Part shown: piece by piece, positions 9,215 to 17,914 of the stretch
How the letters are laid out: each line of letters begins with the position of its first letter
Numbering within the stretch: position 1 is the first letter of the stretch
Assembly: GCA_023423935.1 (NCBI GenBank)
Contig: JAFAEQ010000039.1
Span: forward strand, 62,001-126,000
Direction of reading: 5' to 3'
Source of the DNA: Pseudomonadota bacterium
GTDB taxonomy: Bacteria > Pseudomonadota > Gammaproteobacteria > Steroidobacterales > Steroidobacteraceae
Length of the DNA: 64,000 nt
Program-made: the position numbers and the translations under genes
The notes under the pieces: model-generated
What the model saw: the letters and a program-made list of their open reading frames with translations, nothing else
Told to the model about the DNA's origin: nothing
Databases searched by the model: none

Positions 9215-9863
9215 TCGTCCTCGTCGGCACGATCTGGTGCACGTCAAGCCCGAGAGTTGGCGCGCCATGATCGATGACGACGATGTGCAGGCCGATCCGC
9301 TGATCGCTCACTGGGTCGACAACGGATGGCCGCTCGTCGCACGACGTGCCGTATCGGGTGAAGGTGCGGGTGTGCCGCTCGGCCTGCCGCTGCCTCCCGG
9401 CAAACCCAAACGACGCATCTCGGTGCTCGCGCAATCGGAAGAGGTCGTGTCGATCGCGCCGCCGCCACCGTTGTGCAGCGTGCGTCGCGTGTTGCCGCGG
9501 CCCTGGTGGCGAACGCTCGAACATCTGGATCTCTTGAGCGTGCTGTATGCGGTCGAGCTGCGCGTTTGCGGAAGTGTGGCCTGGCGCGCGATCACAGGGC
9601 TCGACTATCTGACCGAGCGGTCCGATCTCGATCTACTCATATACATACAGCCGGACACGGACGTGCGCGAAGTCACTGCGGCTCTGGCCGCGATCGAATC
9701 CGGCGCCTGCATGCGGCTGGATGGCGAACTGATTCGCCCCGACGGCGCCGGTGTGAGCTGGCGCGAGTTCCACGCCCGCACGCCGCAGGTACTCATGAAG
9801 TCGGTGCGCGGAGTCACGCTCATCGAACCCACGATGTTCGCACTGGGAGGGATACCGGCATGA
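9189..9863 (+). CDS. mdcG: Malonate decarboxylase holo-ACP synthase (phosphoribosyl-dephospho-CoA transferase)
   Basis: 224 residues from a GTG at 9189, inside the end of mdcE. MdcG transfers the prosthetic group onto apo-MdcC. It has a nucleotidyltransferase-type active site: CGSVAW at 127-132 and SDLDLL at 145-150 give the GS...DxD pattern. The early HDLVHVKPESWRAMI is typical of MdcG. The stop overlaps the mdcB start as ATGA. Confidence 0.92.
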   Translation: MNRSFAVSDRPRRHDLVHVKPESWRAMIDDDDVQADPLIAHWVDNGWPLVARRAVSGEGAGVPLGLPLPPGKPKRRISVLAQSEEVVSIAPPPPLCSVRRVLPRPWWRTLEHLDLLSVLYAVELRVCGSVAWRAITGLDYLTERSDLDLLIYIQPDTDVREVTAALAAIESGACMRLDGELIRPDGAGVSWREFHARTPQVLMKSVRGVTLIEPTMFALGGIPA

Positions 9864-10732
9864 CCACGGCTTTGGTTTCCGCCCCGCGCCGCGGATTTCT
9901 GGCGCGCAAGGCCAACTCCATCGGCCTGCGTAGCATCGGTCGCACGGCAGTCGACTGTCTGATACTGGAGCTGGAGACCTGGCCCAAGCCCGGCCTCGTC
10001 AGTCACATCGATGCAGGCAGTCATGTCGACATGGATGCCGGCACGTTTCGTGCGAGTGCCCGGGCCATCGCGCCTTATCTGGAAGCGATGGCGGAGGCCG
10101 GCGCAAGCGGCGGCAGCATGTCGCAGTTGCGGCTCATCGGAATGGAAGCGGAAACTGCGATGTTCACCGCGACCGGTGGAGTGAATACGCATCGCGGCGC
10201 GATCTTCGGATTGGGACTGTTGTGTGCGGCCGCTGGCGCGCGCGCGAGCGGCAAGGCCGATCCGATGTCATCGCTCGGCAGCATCGTGTCCACCGCGTGG
10301 GGCAAAGACATCGTCGACGGTCCGGTGTTGTTGCACAGTCATGGCAGTCGCGCGCGGTTGCGTTTCGGCGCGGGCGGTGCGCGCAAGGAGGCGGCCGCAG
10401 GGTTTCCGACGATCTACGAAGTGGGCCTGCCGGTGCTACGCAAAGTCGGCGGCAAGATGGCGCACTGTGCACACGCGGCGCGCGTGCAGGCGTGCTTCGC
10501 GCTCATCGCGCGACTCGAAGATACCAACTTGCTTCATCGTGGTGGTCTCGTGGGCCTGCAGTATGCGCAGCGTGCAGCGCGTGGCTTCCTGTCGCATGGC
10601 GGTGTGCTTGCGACCGGATGGAAAGCGCACGCATTGGTGGTCCACCAGAATTTCATCTCCAGGCGATTGAGTCCGGGCGGCTCCGCCGATCTGCTCGCGT
10701 TCTCCCTGTTCGTGAACTCGCAGGACGGCTAA
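9860..10732 (+). CDS. mdcB: Triphosphoribosyl-dephospho-CoA synthase
   Basis: 290 residues from the ATG at 9860; upstream in-frame codons belong to the mdcG shadow frame. MdcB (CitG family) makes the precursor of the MdcC prosthetic group from ATP and dephospho-CoA. Family segments are ELETWPKPGLVSHIDAGSH, TGGVNTHRGAIFGLGLLCAA and FPTIYEVGLPVLRK, followed by a late LLHRGGLVGLQYAQ. In Klebsiella mdcB sits second in the operon; here it is sixth, next to mdcG, so the two cofactor genes are adjacent. Confidence 0.93.
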   Translation: MTTALVSAPRRGFLARKANSIGLRSIGRTAVDCLILELETWPKPGLVSHIDAGSHVDMDAGTFRASARAIAPYLEAMAEAGASGGSMSQLRLIGMEAETAMFTATGGVNTHRGAIFGLGLLCAAAGARASGKADPMSSLGSIVSTAWGKDIVDGPVLLHSHGSRARLRFGAGGARKEAAAGFPTIYEVGLPVLRKVGGKMAHCAHAARVQACFALIARLEDTNLLHRGGLVGLQYAQRAARGFLSHGGVLATGWKAHALVVHQNFISRRLSPGGSADLLAFSLFVNSQDG

Positions 10733-10739
10733 CAGCACC

Positions 10740-11672
10740 ATGTCTCGCGCACTTCTGCTGGCGCTGGTGCCGGTGTTCTTCGTGCTCGCGCTCGGGTATG
10801 CGGCAGGACGCTGGAAGCTCGCCGACAACACCAGAATCGAATCGCTCAATGCGCTCGTCATGCTGTTCGCCTTGCCTGCGTCGCTCTTTCTCGCGACGGC
10901 GACGGCAGCGCGGGAAGAGATGATCTCGCAGTCGCCGCTGTTCGCGATCTTCGGCGGAATGATGCTGGTGGTCTGGGCCATCTCGTATGCCTTCCGACGC
11001 AGCACCGGGATCTCGAGAGCGGACGCGGCGTTGCAAGCGCTCACGATCGCGTATCCGAATCTCGCAGGCGTTGGATTGCCTATCGTCGCGGCGGTGCTGG
11101 GTCCGCAGGGCCTGGTGCCGATCGCGCTGGCGCTGGCGGCAGGCTCCATTCTCGTGACGCCGCTTACGCTCGTCATTGTCGAGATGGACACGAAGAAGAG
11201 CGCGGGTTCATCGAGTGCGCAGGTATTCACGGCATTGAGACGTTCAATCACCAAACCCGTCGTGCTGGCGCCGGCCCTGGGCATCGTGGTGTCTTTCTCG
11301 GGTGTGACGATCGATCCGGTCGCGCAGGCCTCGCTCACGCTGATCGGACATACCGCCGCCGGTGTCGCGCTGTTCCTGACCGGGTTGATTCTCTCGGCAC
11401 AGCCGTTTCACCTCGATGCGAAAGTGATCTCCGCGACCGCGATGGCCGACGTCATCCGTCCCCTGCTCACCGTTGCGATCGTGAAGCTGGTGCCGGTCGC
11501 GCCGGAGACTGCGAAAGCTGCGATTCTGCTGGCGGCCATCCCCTCCGGCTTCTTCGGCATCCTGTTCGCGGTGAACTACGGGAAGGACTCGGGCACCGCC
11601 GGTTCGATGGTGCTTGCGAGCACGGTGTTCAGTGCAGTCACGATCACGGCGGTCATCGGTGAGCTGTTTTAG
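10740..11672 (+). CDS. mdcF: AEC-family malonate transporter
   Basis: 310 residues, with about ten membrane segments and the auxin efflux carrier layout: N-terminal LLALVPVFFVLALGYAAGRW, an inverted-repeat architecture and a central cytosolic stretch around residues 155-170. GFFGILFAVNYGKDSG near the C-terminus is typical of the MdcF/AEC group. It lies 7 bp after mdcB. Position inside the operon makes malonate uptake the likely job, replacing the unrelated MadL/MadM pair used elsewhere. Confidence 0.88.
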   Translation: MSRALLLALVPVFFVLALGYAAGRWKLADNTRIESLNALVMLFALPASLFLATATAAREEMISQSPLFAIFGGMMLVVWAISYAFRRSTGISRADAALQALTIAYPNLAGVGLPIVAAVLGPQGLVPIALALAAGSILVTPLTLVIVEMDTKKSAGSSSAQVFTALRRSITKPVVLAPALGIVVSFSGVTIDPVAQASLTLIGHTAAGVALFLTGLILSAQPFHLDAKVISATAMADVIRPLLTVAIVKLVPVAPETAKAAILLAAIPSGFFGILFAVNYGKDSGTAGSMVLASTVFSAVTITAVIGELF

Positions 11673-11708
11673 CAGAAGCGATGCACACTCGGCATGGACT
11701 GAGCAATC

Positions 11709-12641
11709 ATGACTCTGGCAATCCTGTGCTCCGGCCAGGGAGGGCAGCGCGCGTCAATGTTTGCGCTCACGGACGCCGCACCCGAGTCGGAAGCATTGTT
11801 CACGCACGCAGCCGAGTTGCTCGGCGGTATCGATCCGCGCGAGCTGGTCCACGGCGCGTCTGCTGAGATACTTCACCAGAACCGCACTGCGCAGATCCTG
11901 TGCGTGCTTCAGTCGCTCGCAGCCGTGAGCGCATTGCGCGAGGTCATTCCTTCGGAGCTCATCGTCGCGGGTTACAGCGTCGGCGAGATCGCAGCCTGGG
12001 CTGTCGCAGGAGCGATTTCGATGCCTGCCGCGCTCGATCTCGTGGCGGCACGCGCCGAGCAGATGACTGCGGCTTCGACTGCGGGCGACGGCTTGATCTT
12101 CGTGCACGGGCTCGACCGGCCTGTGATCGAAGCGTTGTGTATTCGCTATTCGACACAAATCGCCATTGCAGAACCCGACGCTGCATTCGTGATCGGAGGC
12201 CGGCGTTCGGCGCTCGATGCCGTAGGTCAAGAGGCGCGAGGACTGCATGCACGAGTGATCGATCTGCCGGTGCAGGTGGCCGCGCACACGAGCTATCTGC
12301 GTACGGCCGCAAGCGCATTCCGGCAGACGCTCTCGCAGGCTCCGATGCACATGCCCGCAGCGACGATGCGATTGCTGAGCGGCATCGACGGTAACGCCGT
12401 GATCGATCTGCAGACCGGTCTCGACAAGCTGGCCGCGCAGCTCGCACAGACGGTTCAGTGGGGCGAATGTCTGCGCAGTTGTGTCGAAGCAGGAGCCACA
12501 GCGTTCTTCGAGCTCGGTCCCGGACATGCGCTCGCCGACATGGCGGCACGAGCTCATCCTCAAGTGCCTGCGCGCAGTCTCGATGACTTCAGATCTCTGA
12601 GCGGCGCACGGACATGGCTCATCGCACACACGCGGGGCTGA
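11709..12641 (+). CDS. mdcH: Malonyl-CoA:ACP transacylase of the malonate decarboxylase (epsilon)
   Basis: 310 residues, a FabD-like fold. The N-terminal CSGQGGQRASMFAL gives the GQGGQ loop (9-13) and GYSVGEIAAWAVAG the nucleophile elbow with Ser90. A VAAHTSYL segment supplies the catalytic His. MdcH loads malonyl onto MdcC to start the cycle. It is last in the mdc cluster; no mdcR-type LysR regulator is seen nearby. Confidence 0.93.
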   Translation: MTLAILCSGQGGQRASMFALTDAAPESEALFTHAAELLGGIDPRELVHGASAEILHQNRTAQILCVLQSLAAVSALREVIPSELIVAGYSVGEIAAWAVAGAISMPAALDLVAARAEQMTAASTAGDGLIFVHGLDRPVIEALCIRYSTQIAIAEPDAAFVIGGRRSALDAVGQEARGLHARVIDLPVQVAAHTSYLRTAASAFRQTLSQAPMHMPAATMRLLSGIDGNAVIDLQTGLDKLAAQLAQTVQWGECLRSCVEAGATAFFELGPGHALADMAARAHPQVPARSLDDFRSLSGARTWLIAHTRG

Positions 12642-12776
12642 TGAGCTTCGACAGTTCCTTGTCTCGATGTCTTGCGACTGAAACCGTGCGCCACAGACGC
12701 GGAAACAGAAGTCGCACCCATCCTGCTTAGCCTTGCATCCTCAGCCGCGAATTCCGCCTCGGAACGGGAGCTCATC

Positions 12777-13256
12777 ATGCATCGCGCATCACTGCGAACT
12801 GGAATCATCGTCCTCGCGACAGCACTGGCCGCCTGCACGACGACCGGCACGGGGATCGGAGAATTTCAGGACGGCGGTCCCGATGTGCGCTTCCATTGGA
12901 CGGCTGAGGGTCCCGCGAAGGGACAGATCACAGCCACGTACTCCGATGGCACGAAGTACTCGGGCAGGTACTTTCAAATCACGAGCGAAACACGCGTCGA
13001 CGACGTGCAACCGCTCTGGGTCGATTGGGGCGGCTGGAGCGGCCCATGGGACGAATGGCCTTACTGGGACGCAGGACCGGAGTTCATCACCCACTACTCA
13101 GGCCGCGTGGTCGCAAACCTGAGCGATCCAAGCGGCAGCCGCATGCGCTGCAATTTTCGACTGATCCAACCCTCGCGCGGCCTGTCAGGCGGCGGACAAG
13201 GCAAATGCCAGCTCGGCAGCGGCGAAGCGATCCATGCTCAGTTTCCGGAGGTGTGA
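12777..13256 (+). CDS. Small lipoprotein of unknown function
   Basis: 159 residues from the ATG at 12777, preceded by GGGAG. A short N-terminal signal ends in the lipobox LAAC (ALAACTTTG), so the mature protein should be lipid-anchored, probably to the outer membrane. The mature part is Trp- and Gly-rich (VDWGGWSGPWDEWPYWDAG) and ends in a segment like GKCQLGSGEAIHAQF that may form a small beta domain with a Cys pair (MRCNF and GKCQL). Function unknown. It follows mdcH by 135 bp and is probably separate. Confidence 0.75.
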   Translation: MHRASLRTGIIVLATALAACTTTGTGIGEFQDGGPDVRFHWTAEGPAKGQITATYSDGTKYSGRYFQITSETRVDDVQPLWVDWGGWSGPWDEWPYWDAGPEFITHYSGRVVANLSDPSGSRMRCNFRLIQPSRGLSGGGQGKCQLGSGEAIHAQFPEV

Positions 13257-13259
13257 GCG

Positions 13260-13559
13260 GGCGGGAGAAGAGACGGAGATCTCCACGGGGGACACAGGGA
13301 GCACGGGGTGATGGACAGTGTTCGACTGAGTCGAGCCTACAGGCTCTAGGCTCTAGGCTCTAGGCTCTAGGCTCCTTCCTAACTGTGGGTTCGACTTCAG
13401 TCGAACATCTTCACTGAGCGCTGCGCGGCCTACGGCCTAGACCCAGCCGCGCAGCGCGCTGGCGTGTTCGCCCGGATCCGAACCTACAGCCCACAGCCTA
13501 CAGCCTACAGCCTACAGTCTAGTGCTACAGCCCACAACCTAGCACCTAGGGCCTAGCAC
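13260..13559. repeat. Low-complexity patch: GGCTCTA and CCTACAG runs with a palindromic GTTCGACTTCAGTCGAAC
   Basis: No gene is seen in these 300 bases. Between about 13335 and 13375 AGGCTCT is repeated about five times. Around 13389 sits GTGGGTTCGACTTCAGTCGA, whose core is a near-perfect palindrome related to the TTCGGCTTTAGCCGAA elements at 63.3-63.8 kb. From about 13485 to 13560 CCTACAG and CCTAGCAC units recur. Confidence 0.65.
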
Positions 13560-14258
13560 CTAGCGCTCGCGCACGCGCGCTGCGCACGCGAAACTCACCA
13601 CCGCCGAATCCCCTTCAAGTACCGAAACCGTCGGTGCGTCGAGCTGTGCGCGTGCGCGAGCGACACTGGTGGTGTCGTCCTGAATCACAGTCACGACATC
13701 CACGAGCTTTGCGGTGGCGCCCGTCAGGGCGCGTCCACCGAGATTGTCGACCGAGATCGAAAGTTCGGTTCCGCGCGAGCGCTGCAGACTCTGCAGGCAT
13801 TGCATCGGGGCATCGAAGGTGAGCTCGATGTCGTTCGCATCATCGAGAAGCTCGGCAGCGCTCTGGTCGTCGGAGCAACGGGTGCGCGATGCAAGTTGCA
13901 GATCGCGGTTGAGCTGCTTGTCGCTGGAAACGTGCGCGCGGGCCGCTTCGAAGTTCTGCTCGAGATCCGTGTGATCTTCGGGGATGACGCGCTCGGCATC
14001 TTCCATTCTCGCCTCCGCAAGTCGCACACGTGCAGCGGCTTCGTCGCGCTGGTCGGACTGAAGCTGTTCGACCAAAGCAGCGGGTGATTCCGGGCCGCTC
14101 TCGCACGACACGCGATCCTGCTGCGGAATGCGCAGCACGCTGCCGATACAGGTCACGACGCCTGCTTCGGCGGTGCATGCGTCCGATTGAGCGAGTGACA
14201 GCGGCGCAACCAGGCTGAGTCCGATCGCGCAGGCGATACGCATCGGGTTCAAGATCAT
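13560..14258 (-). CDS. Exported protein of unknown function, helical middle
   Basis: 232 residues. The N-terminus (IACAIGLSLVAPLSLAQSDA) is a signal peptide. A Cys pair follows (DACTAEAGVVTCIGSV), then a charged helical stretch of about 70 residues (for example DQRDEAAARVRLAEARMEDA) that could form a coiled coil. The C-terminal half looks like a beta domain that ends ACAARVRER. I do not recognise a family. It lies 5 bp after the next minus-strand gene (stop 14264) and may be co-transcribed with it. The reading frame has GC-rich third positions and no competing frame of similar quality. Confidence 0.65.
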   Translation of the reverse strand: MILNPMRIACAIGLSLVAPLSLAQSDACTAEAGVVTCIGSVLRIPQQDRVSCESGPESPAALVEQLQSDQRDEAAARVRLAEARMEDAERVIPEDHTDLEQNFEAARAHVSSDKQLNRDLQLASRTRCSDDQSAAELLDDANDIELTFDAPMQCLQSLQRSRGTELSISVDNLGGRALTGATAKLVDVVTVIQDDTTSVARARAQLDAPTVSVLEGDSAVVSFACAARVRER

Positions 14259-14263
14259 GATGC

Positions 14264-14662
14264 TCAGCGCGCGGGCTCGAACTTGCCGATCAGAATCTCA
14301 TCCTCCTTGAGCTCTGCGGCCGGCTCGATCCTGACGAACTTGGCATCCACGACCATGCATTTGCCTGGCGTGATCGTGCCTGTCTTCTGGTCGTAGCGCA
14401 CCGAGAGCGCAACAGCTTCCGGGCCGCGCGTGACACACACGCGGATCGCTTTCGGCTCCTTGCGATTGACCAGGATCTTGCTCTCTCCGCCCTGAATCTG
14501 AAAATCGCCCGCGTCGAGCAGCAGCAAGTCTCGCTCATCCGCTCGGGCGCCGGCAGTGACGCAGGCTGCGGCGATGACGAGCAGGGCCGCGGCAATCGGA
14601 TCGAATCGTGTAGTGCGCACAGTCAGGACCTCTGGTTGATCGATTTTCAGCGTCGCATCCAT
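14264..14662 (-). CDS. Exported small protein of unknown function
   Basis: 132 residues with a hydrophobic segment around residues 23-40 (PIAAALLVIAAACVTAGARA) that reads as a signal peptide after a rather long N-tail; a later start (MPRPC.. frame excluded) was not found in frame. The mature part has a Cys pair (IRVCVTRG and GKCMVVDA) that might form a disulfide in a small beta domain, and the phrase KILVNRKEPKAIRVC. It probably forms a two-gene unit with the exported protein directly downstream. No family recognised. Confidence 0.6.
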   Translation of the reverse strand: MDATLKIDQPEVLTVRTTRFDPIAAALLVIAAACVTAGARADERDLLLLDAGDFQIQGGESKILVNRKEPKAIRVCVTRGPEAVALSVRYDQKTGTITPGKCMVVDAKFVRIEPAAELKEDEILIGKFEPAR

Positions 14663-14879
14663 CAGTTGCCCTCCGATTGCGCGGAGCAGGTCGTGTCATT
14701 TCATTTGCAACGCCGCGATTCCGCCCGGAATGTTTTCGAATGAAACGGGCATCGGCAGGCGGGACATCGTCTGCAAGCACGCGTGCTCTTCAGTGCGAGG
14801 TGGCGATGGGCGCCGCCCGATCGAACGCATGATCGTCCGGCGTGCGTCACTGTCATTCATGCACACTGCGGAGCTCACG

Positions 14880-15599
14880 ATGCGGATGCGTACGCTTCTC
14901 CCTCTGACGGTCTTGTTTGGATTCGTAGCGCATGCACACGGGCAGCAATCGGCGACGCCTGCCGAATCAGATCCGGAACTGATCGAAGTGCGTCCGATCG
15001 GTACGGCCACGCGATTCGCAGTGTTCTATTCGGGTGATGGCGGATGGGCGGCAATCGATCGCGGCGTCGCGGACGAACTGGCGGAGCAGGGAACGCTGAT
15101 CGTGGGTGTGAACTCGCTGCGCTACTTCGCGCGCGAGCGCACGCCGGAAGAAGCCGCAGCAGATCTGACACGGATCCTCGACAGCTACGATCCGCGCCGC
15201 GCTCATCTGCCGGTGCTGCTCATCGGTTTCTCCAGGGGCGCGAGCGTGCTGCCGCTCATCGTCAATCATTTACCCGAAGCCGTGAGAGGTCGTATCACGG
15301 CGATCTCGCTCATCGCGCCCGAGCGGAAAACGCAGCTCAAGGTTCAACTGCGCGATCTGCTGCCAGGACTCGAGAGCCGCGGACAGGACGTGGCTCCACA
15401 GATCAAGATGCTCAAGGTGCCGACGCAATGTATTTATGGGGAAGGTGATAGCGATGCACTGTGCCCGGATCTCAAGGGACCAGCAGAGCAGGCCGTGGCG
15501 ATCGGCGCGGGTCACCATCTGAGCAGCGAGTACGGCGCGATCGCTGACTGCATCATCTCGCACGCCGACGCGGCGGTCGCTGCATCCACGGCGCGCTGA
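14880..15599 (+). CDS. VirJ/AcvB-like periplasmic alpha/beta hydrolase
   Basis: 239 residues from the ATG at 14880 (MRMRTLLPLTVLFGFVAHAHG, a clean signal peptide); longer in-frame extension to 14730 lacks coding character. The mature domain shows FYSGDGGWAAIDRGVADEL and IGFSRGASVLPLIVNHLP, the GDGGW and GFSRGA motifs of the AcvB/VirJ family, plus a late CIYGEGDSDALCP and AIGAGHHLSSEY giving the acid and His. Members of the family act in the periplasm; some hydrolyse lysyl-phosphatidylglycerol or support virulence. No type IV secretion genes are seen here. Confidence 0.85.
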   Translation: MRMRTLLPLTVLFGFVAHAHGQQSATPAESDPELIEVRPIGTATRFAVFYSGDGGWAAIDRGVADELAEQGTLIVGVNSLRYFARERTPEEAAADLTRILDSYDPRRAHLPVLLIGFSRGASVLPLIVNHLPEAVRGRITAISLIAPERKTQLKVQLRDLLPGLESRGQDVAPQIKMLKVPTQCIYGEGDSDALCPDLKGPAEQAVAIGAGHHLSSEYGAIADCIISHADAAVAASTAR

Positions 15600-15760
15600 C
15601 GCGCGCTCGCGTCACTCGCGGTGCGCACATCATTGCGCATGTAATCGGCAGTCACGGTTCGGTAATCGCATCGTGTGAGCGCGTGGTGAAAGTTTCCATG
15701 TCCCGCCAATTGATGGGGGCGCAAGGTGCGTCCTTAAGGTATGGGGAAATCTGCAAGCCG

Positions 15761-15973
15761 ATGACTGACGATCATGCTTCGAGCCGAGAGTGGTGGAACA
15801 CGCTGACGCCAGCGCAGCGACGTTCCGTGGTGGCGCGTATCGAACCCGATGCGCTGGCGACATTCAGCGCGCATATCTCGCAGCGATGGGAAAGCCTGCC
15901 GGTCTCGGCGCTCCTGCTTGCGCAACGCTGCTTCGAGCGGGTCGCGCGTGCGCCGGATCCCGGATCGCGATAG
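15761..15973 (+). CDS. Small hypothetical protein
   Basis: 70 residues from the ATG at 15761 (MTDDHASSREWW). The segment WWNTLTPAQRRSVVARIE reads like a helical motif, and the C-terminal half (LPVSALLLAQRCFERVA) is amphipathic. A longer reading from 15683 is possible but less protein-like. The competing minus-strand frames are weaker. No family recognised; it may be genuine because of the ordered helical pattern. Confidence 0.4.
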   Translation: MTDDHASSREWWNTLTPAQRRSVVARIEPDALATFSAHISQRWESLPVSALLLAQRCFERVARAPDPGSR

Positions 15974-16019
15974 CCCAACAATCGATTGTTTCAGAGCATT
16001 CGATGCAGTCGGAGTCAGA

Positions 16020-16880
16020 TCACCCCGCGTCGTCCATTTTGAATTGCTCGGGCAACTGTGCGTAGGTGATGCCCTTCCGTCGCTCGGCGATGAGCGCTTC
16101 ACGCGCACGCTCCTGATATCGCAGCGAGGAGCTGTGCACGCTGTCTTCCTCGATCTCCATCGGATGGCCCGCGACGTAGGCGAGCACGCGGGGAACCCCG
16201 AACTCCGCGATCAGCGGCCGCAGCAGCATGATGCCGCCGAATCGCTGCACATCCGAGTAGGCCGAATCGTTCTGACTGAAGTTACGCCGGGCGAGCGCGG
16301 AGAGCTGGGTGGGCCAGATGCGATCGAGCCGATTCTCGTTGAATATCGGATTGCGACGCACCTTCACGAATCCCGCCGCGGCGGTGATGAGCATCCTGCA
16401 GGGCAGCCGCTTGGTCACATCTGCGCTATCGCAGTTGTCGTGCGGCCAGCGCTGCCCAATGCTCAGCGCGGCTTCCTGGAGAAAGACGGTCCACAGCGCG
16501 TTGTCGATGGCTTCGATGACGGGATACGCGGCGCGAAGATTCTCATCTGTATAGAAGGGCCAGTAGAACGCGGCGCTGCTGAGTGGCATCGGTGCTTCGG
16601 AGATCACAATGCCGCGCGGGATCAATAGCCGCTTCGCCTCGCTGTCGTAATGAATCATGCCGCGCAGCGACTTGCGTTGCGGATCGCTCAGGCTCACGAA
16701 CTTCACGTGCAACGTCGGCGGCAATGCGAAAGAGGTGTCGCCGAATGCGCCCTGAATCGCCTGTGTGCGCATCTTGAGCAGCTCGAGGGTCTGCTGCGAG
16801 CAGGCGCGCAGATCGTTCATCGGGCAGGCAAATGCATAGGAGGACAGCAGCAGGCTGGCACATACGAGCAGACGCTTCAT
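16020..16880 (-). CDS. Exported protein of unknown function
   Basis: 286 residues from the ATG at 16880 (MKRLLVCASLLLSSYAFACP, signal peptide). The upstream in-frame extension to 17087 lacks protein character. Cys residues at CPMNDLRACSQQ and later DNCDSADVTKRLPCR could pair. Segments such as ALWTVFLQEAALSIGQRWPH and QRFGGIMLLRPLIAEFGVP suggest a compact helical domain. No catalytic motif recognised. The gene is convergent with the small ORF at 15761. Same strand as the TPR gene 131 bp upstream but with a clear gap. Confidence 0.7.
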   Translation of the reverse strand: MKRLLVCASLLLSSYAFACPMNDLRACSQQTLELLKMRTQAIQGAFGDTSFALPPTLHVKFVSLSDPQRKSLRGMIHYDSEAKRLLIPRGIVISEAPMPLSSAAFYWPFYTDENLRAAYPVIEAIDNALWTVFLQEAALSIGQRWPHDNCDSADVTKRLPCRMLITAAAGFVKVRRNPIFNENRLDRIWPTQLSALARRNFSQNDSAYSDVQRFGGIMLLRPLIAEFGVPRVLAYVAGHPMEIEEDSVHSSSLRYQERAREALIAERRKGITYAQLPEQFKMDDAG

Positions 16881-17011
16881 GGTGAGCACACGATCCGACT
16901 TCGATGTGTGCAGCCTCTCGATCTGCGATTGCCACAGGATTGCAGCGATGCATGCAGACGTTTCGGGTGAAGCGGGCGGAAGAGTGGCAACCCGATGGCG
17001 ATCGCGTGAAC

Positions 17012-17506
17012 CTATCGCTGACGATCTCGGTTCTTCGTGAGCGTCGTGTCGCTCGGTTTCATCAGTGACACGCGATACAGGATCCACAGAATCGACAGCC
17101 CGGCGATCGTTACGACGGGCACAGCAAGATGCATCGGAAGCGGCGCGGACAGCACTCGCGTCGGTTCCAATGCCATAGGCTCCGAGACTTCCGCCGTCAA
17201 CACGCGCACGACGTCCGGCCGCGCAAACGGCAGGCCGGGTGCAAGACGCTTGGCCGCCGTGAGCTCCGCTCGCGCGCGATCGTACTCGCCGTCGCTCGCA
17301 TAGAGCTCAGCCATCACATAGTGCGAGCGGGCGTCGTCCGGATACTCACGAAGAAGCTCGCGCAGAGTCCCGCGCGCTTCCTGCACATGATTCCAGCGCC
17401 ATTGCTCGTAGACCTTCGCAAGTGAAGGTGCATCGGACTGCGCGCCGGCTGCAAATGAAGCGAACGTCATCACGACGAGTGACAACAGCAAACGCCACTG
17501 GACCAT
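17012..17506 (-). CDS. TPR-containing exported protein with C-terminal membrane anchor
   Basis: 164 residues. Signal peptide at residues 1-22 (LLLSLVVMTFASFAAGAQS). Two TPR-like helix pairs follow (YEQWRWNHVQEARGTLRELL and YVMAELYASDGEYDRARAEL). A hydrophobic segment around residues 128-146 (LAVPVVTIAGLSILWILYR) would anchor the C-terminus in the inner membrane, with a short charged tail. A small periplasmic scaffold is the simplest reading. No partner gene identified. Confidence 0.7.
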   Translation of the reverse strand: MVQWRLLLSLVVMTFASFAAGAQSDAPSLAKVYEQWRWNHVQEARGTLRELLREYPDDARSHYVMAELYASDGEYDRARAELTAAKRLAPGLPFARPDVVRVLTAEVSEPMALEPTRVLSAPLPMHLAVPVVTIAGLSILWILYRVSLMKPSDTTLTKNRDRQR

Positions 17507-17629
17507 CGCATCACCCTCATGACTTGCGAGTCGCGGAAGGCGCTCTCGTGAAGGGCTCGATTCTGAGTCACAGAGGGTGTCGCTCGGTTTCAGCTCGGAC
17601 GGAAATCGTTTCGGGTGAAATGAGGAAAC

Positions 17630-17905
17630 GGGCAGCTGGGCTGCTGGGTGCTGGGCTGCTGGCCAGAGAGAGATGAAGAGGAGCGGAGTTCGATCGTCGG
17701 AGCTGTCCGAGATTCTGTGTGTGTGGTCGGTTGTAAGAATCCGATGCTCACATTGGGACGGCCGAGTCTGCTCTTCTCTTCATTCTTGCCAGCCACCCAG
17801 TACCCAGCAGTACCCACTCTTCACCCAGCCCCCAGTACCCGCTCTCTTCATTCTTGCCAGCCGCCCAGTACCCAGCAGCCCAGTACCCGCCTCGGCTGCC
17901 CAGCA
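17630..17905. repeat. Simple-repeat patch (GGGCTGCTGGGT / CCCAGTACCCAGCAG)
   Basis: From 17507 to 17914 there is no gene. The left part has GGGCTGCTGGGTGCTGGGCT and the right part its approximate complement. CTCTTCATTCTTGCCAGCC followed by CCCAGTACCCAGCAG appears twice (about 17778 and 17840). The patch runs right up to the stop codon of the dioxygenase gene. Confidence 0.7.
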
Positions 17906-17914
17906 GCCCGCTCT

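Noticed and set aside
9473..9859. Extension of mdcB upstream of 9860
   Set aside because: The added residues lie over mdcG in another frame and have no MdcB character; the ATGA overlap fixes the start.
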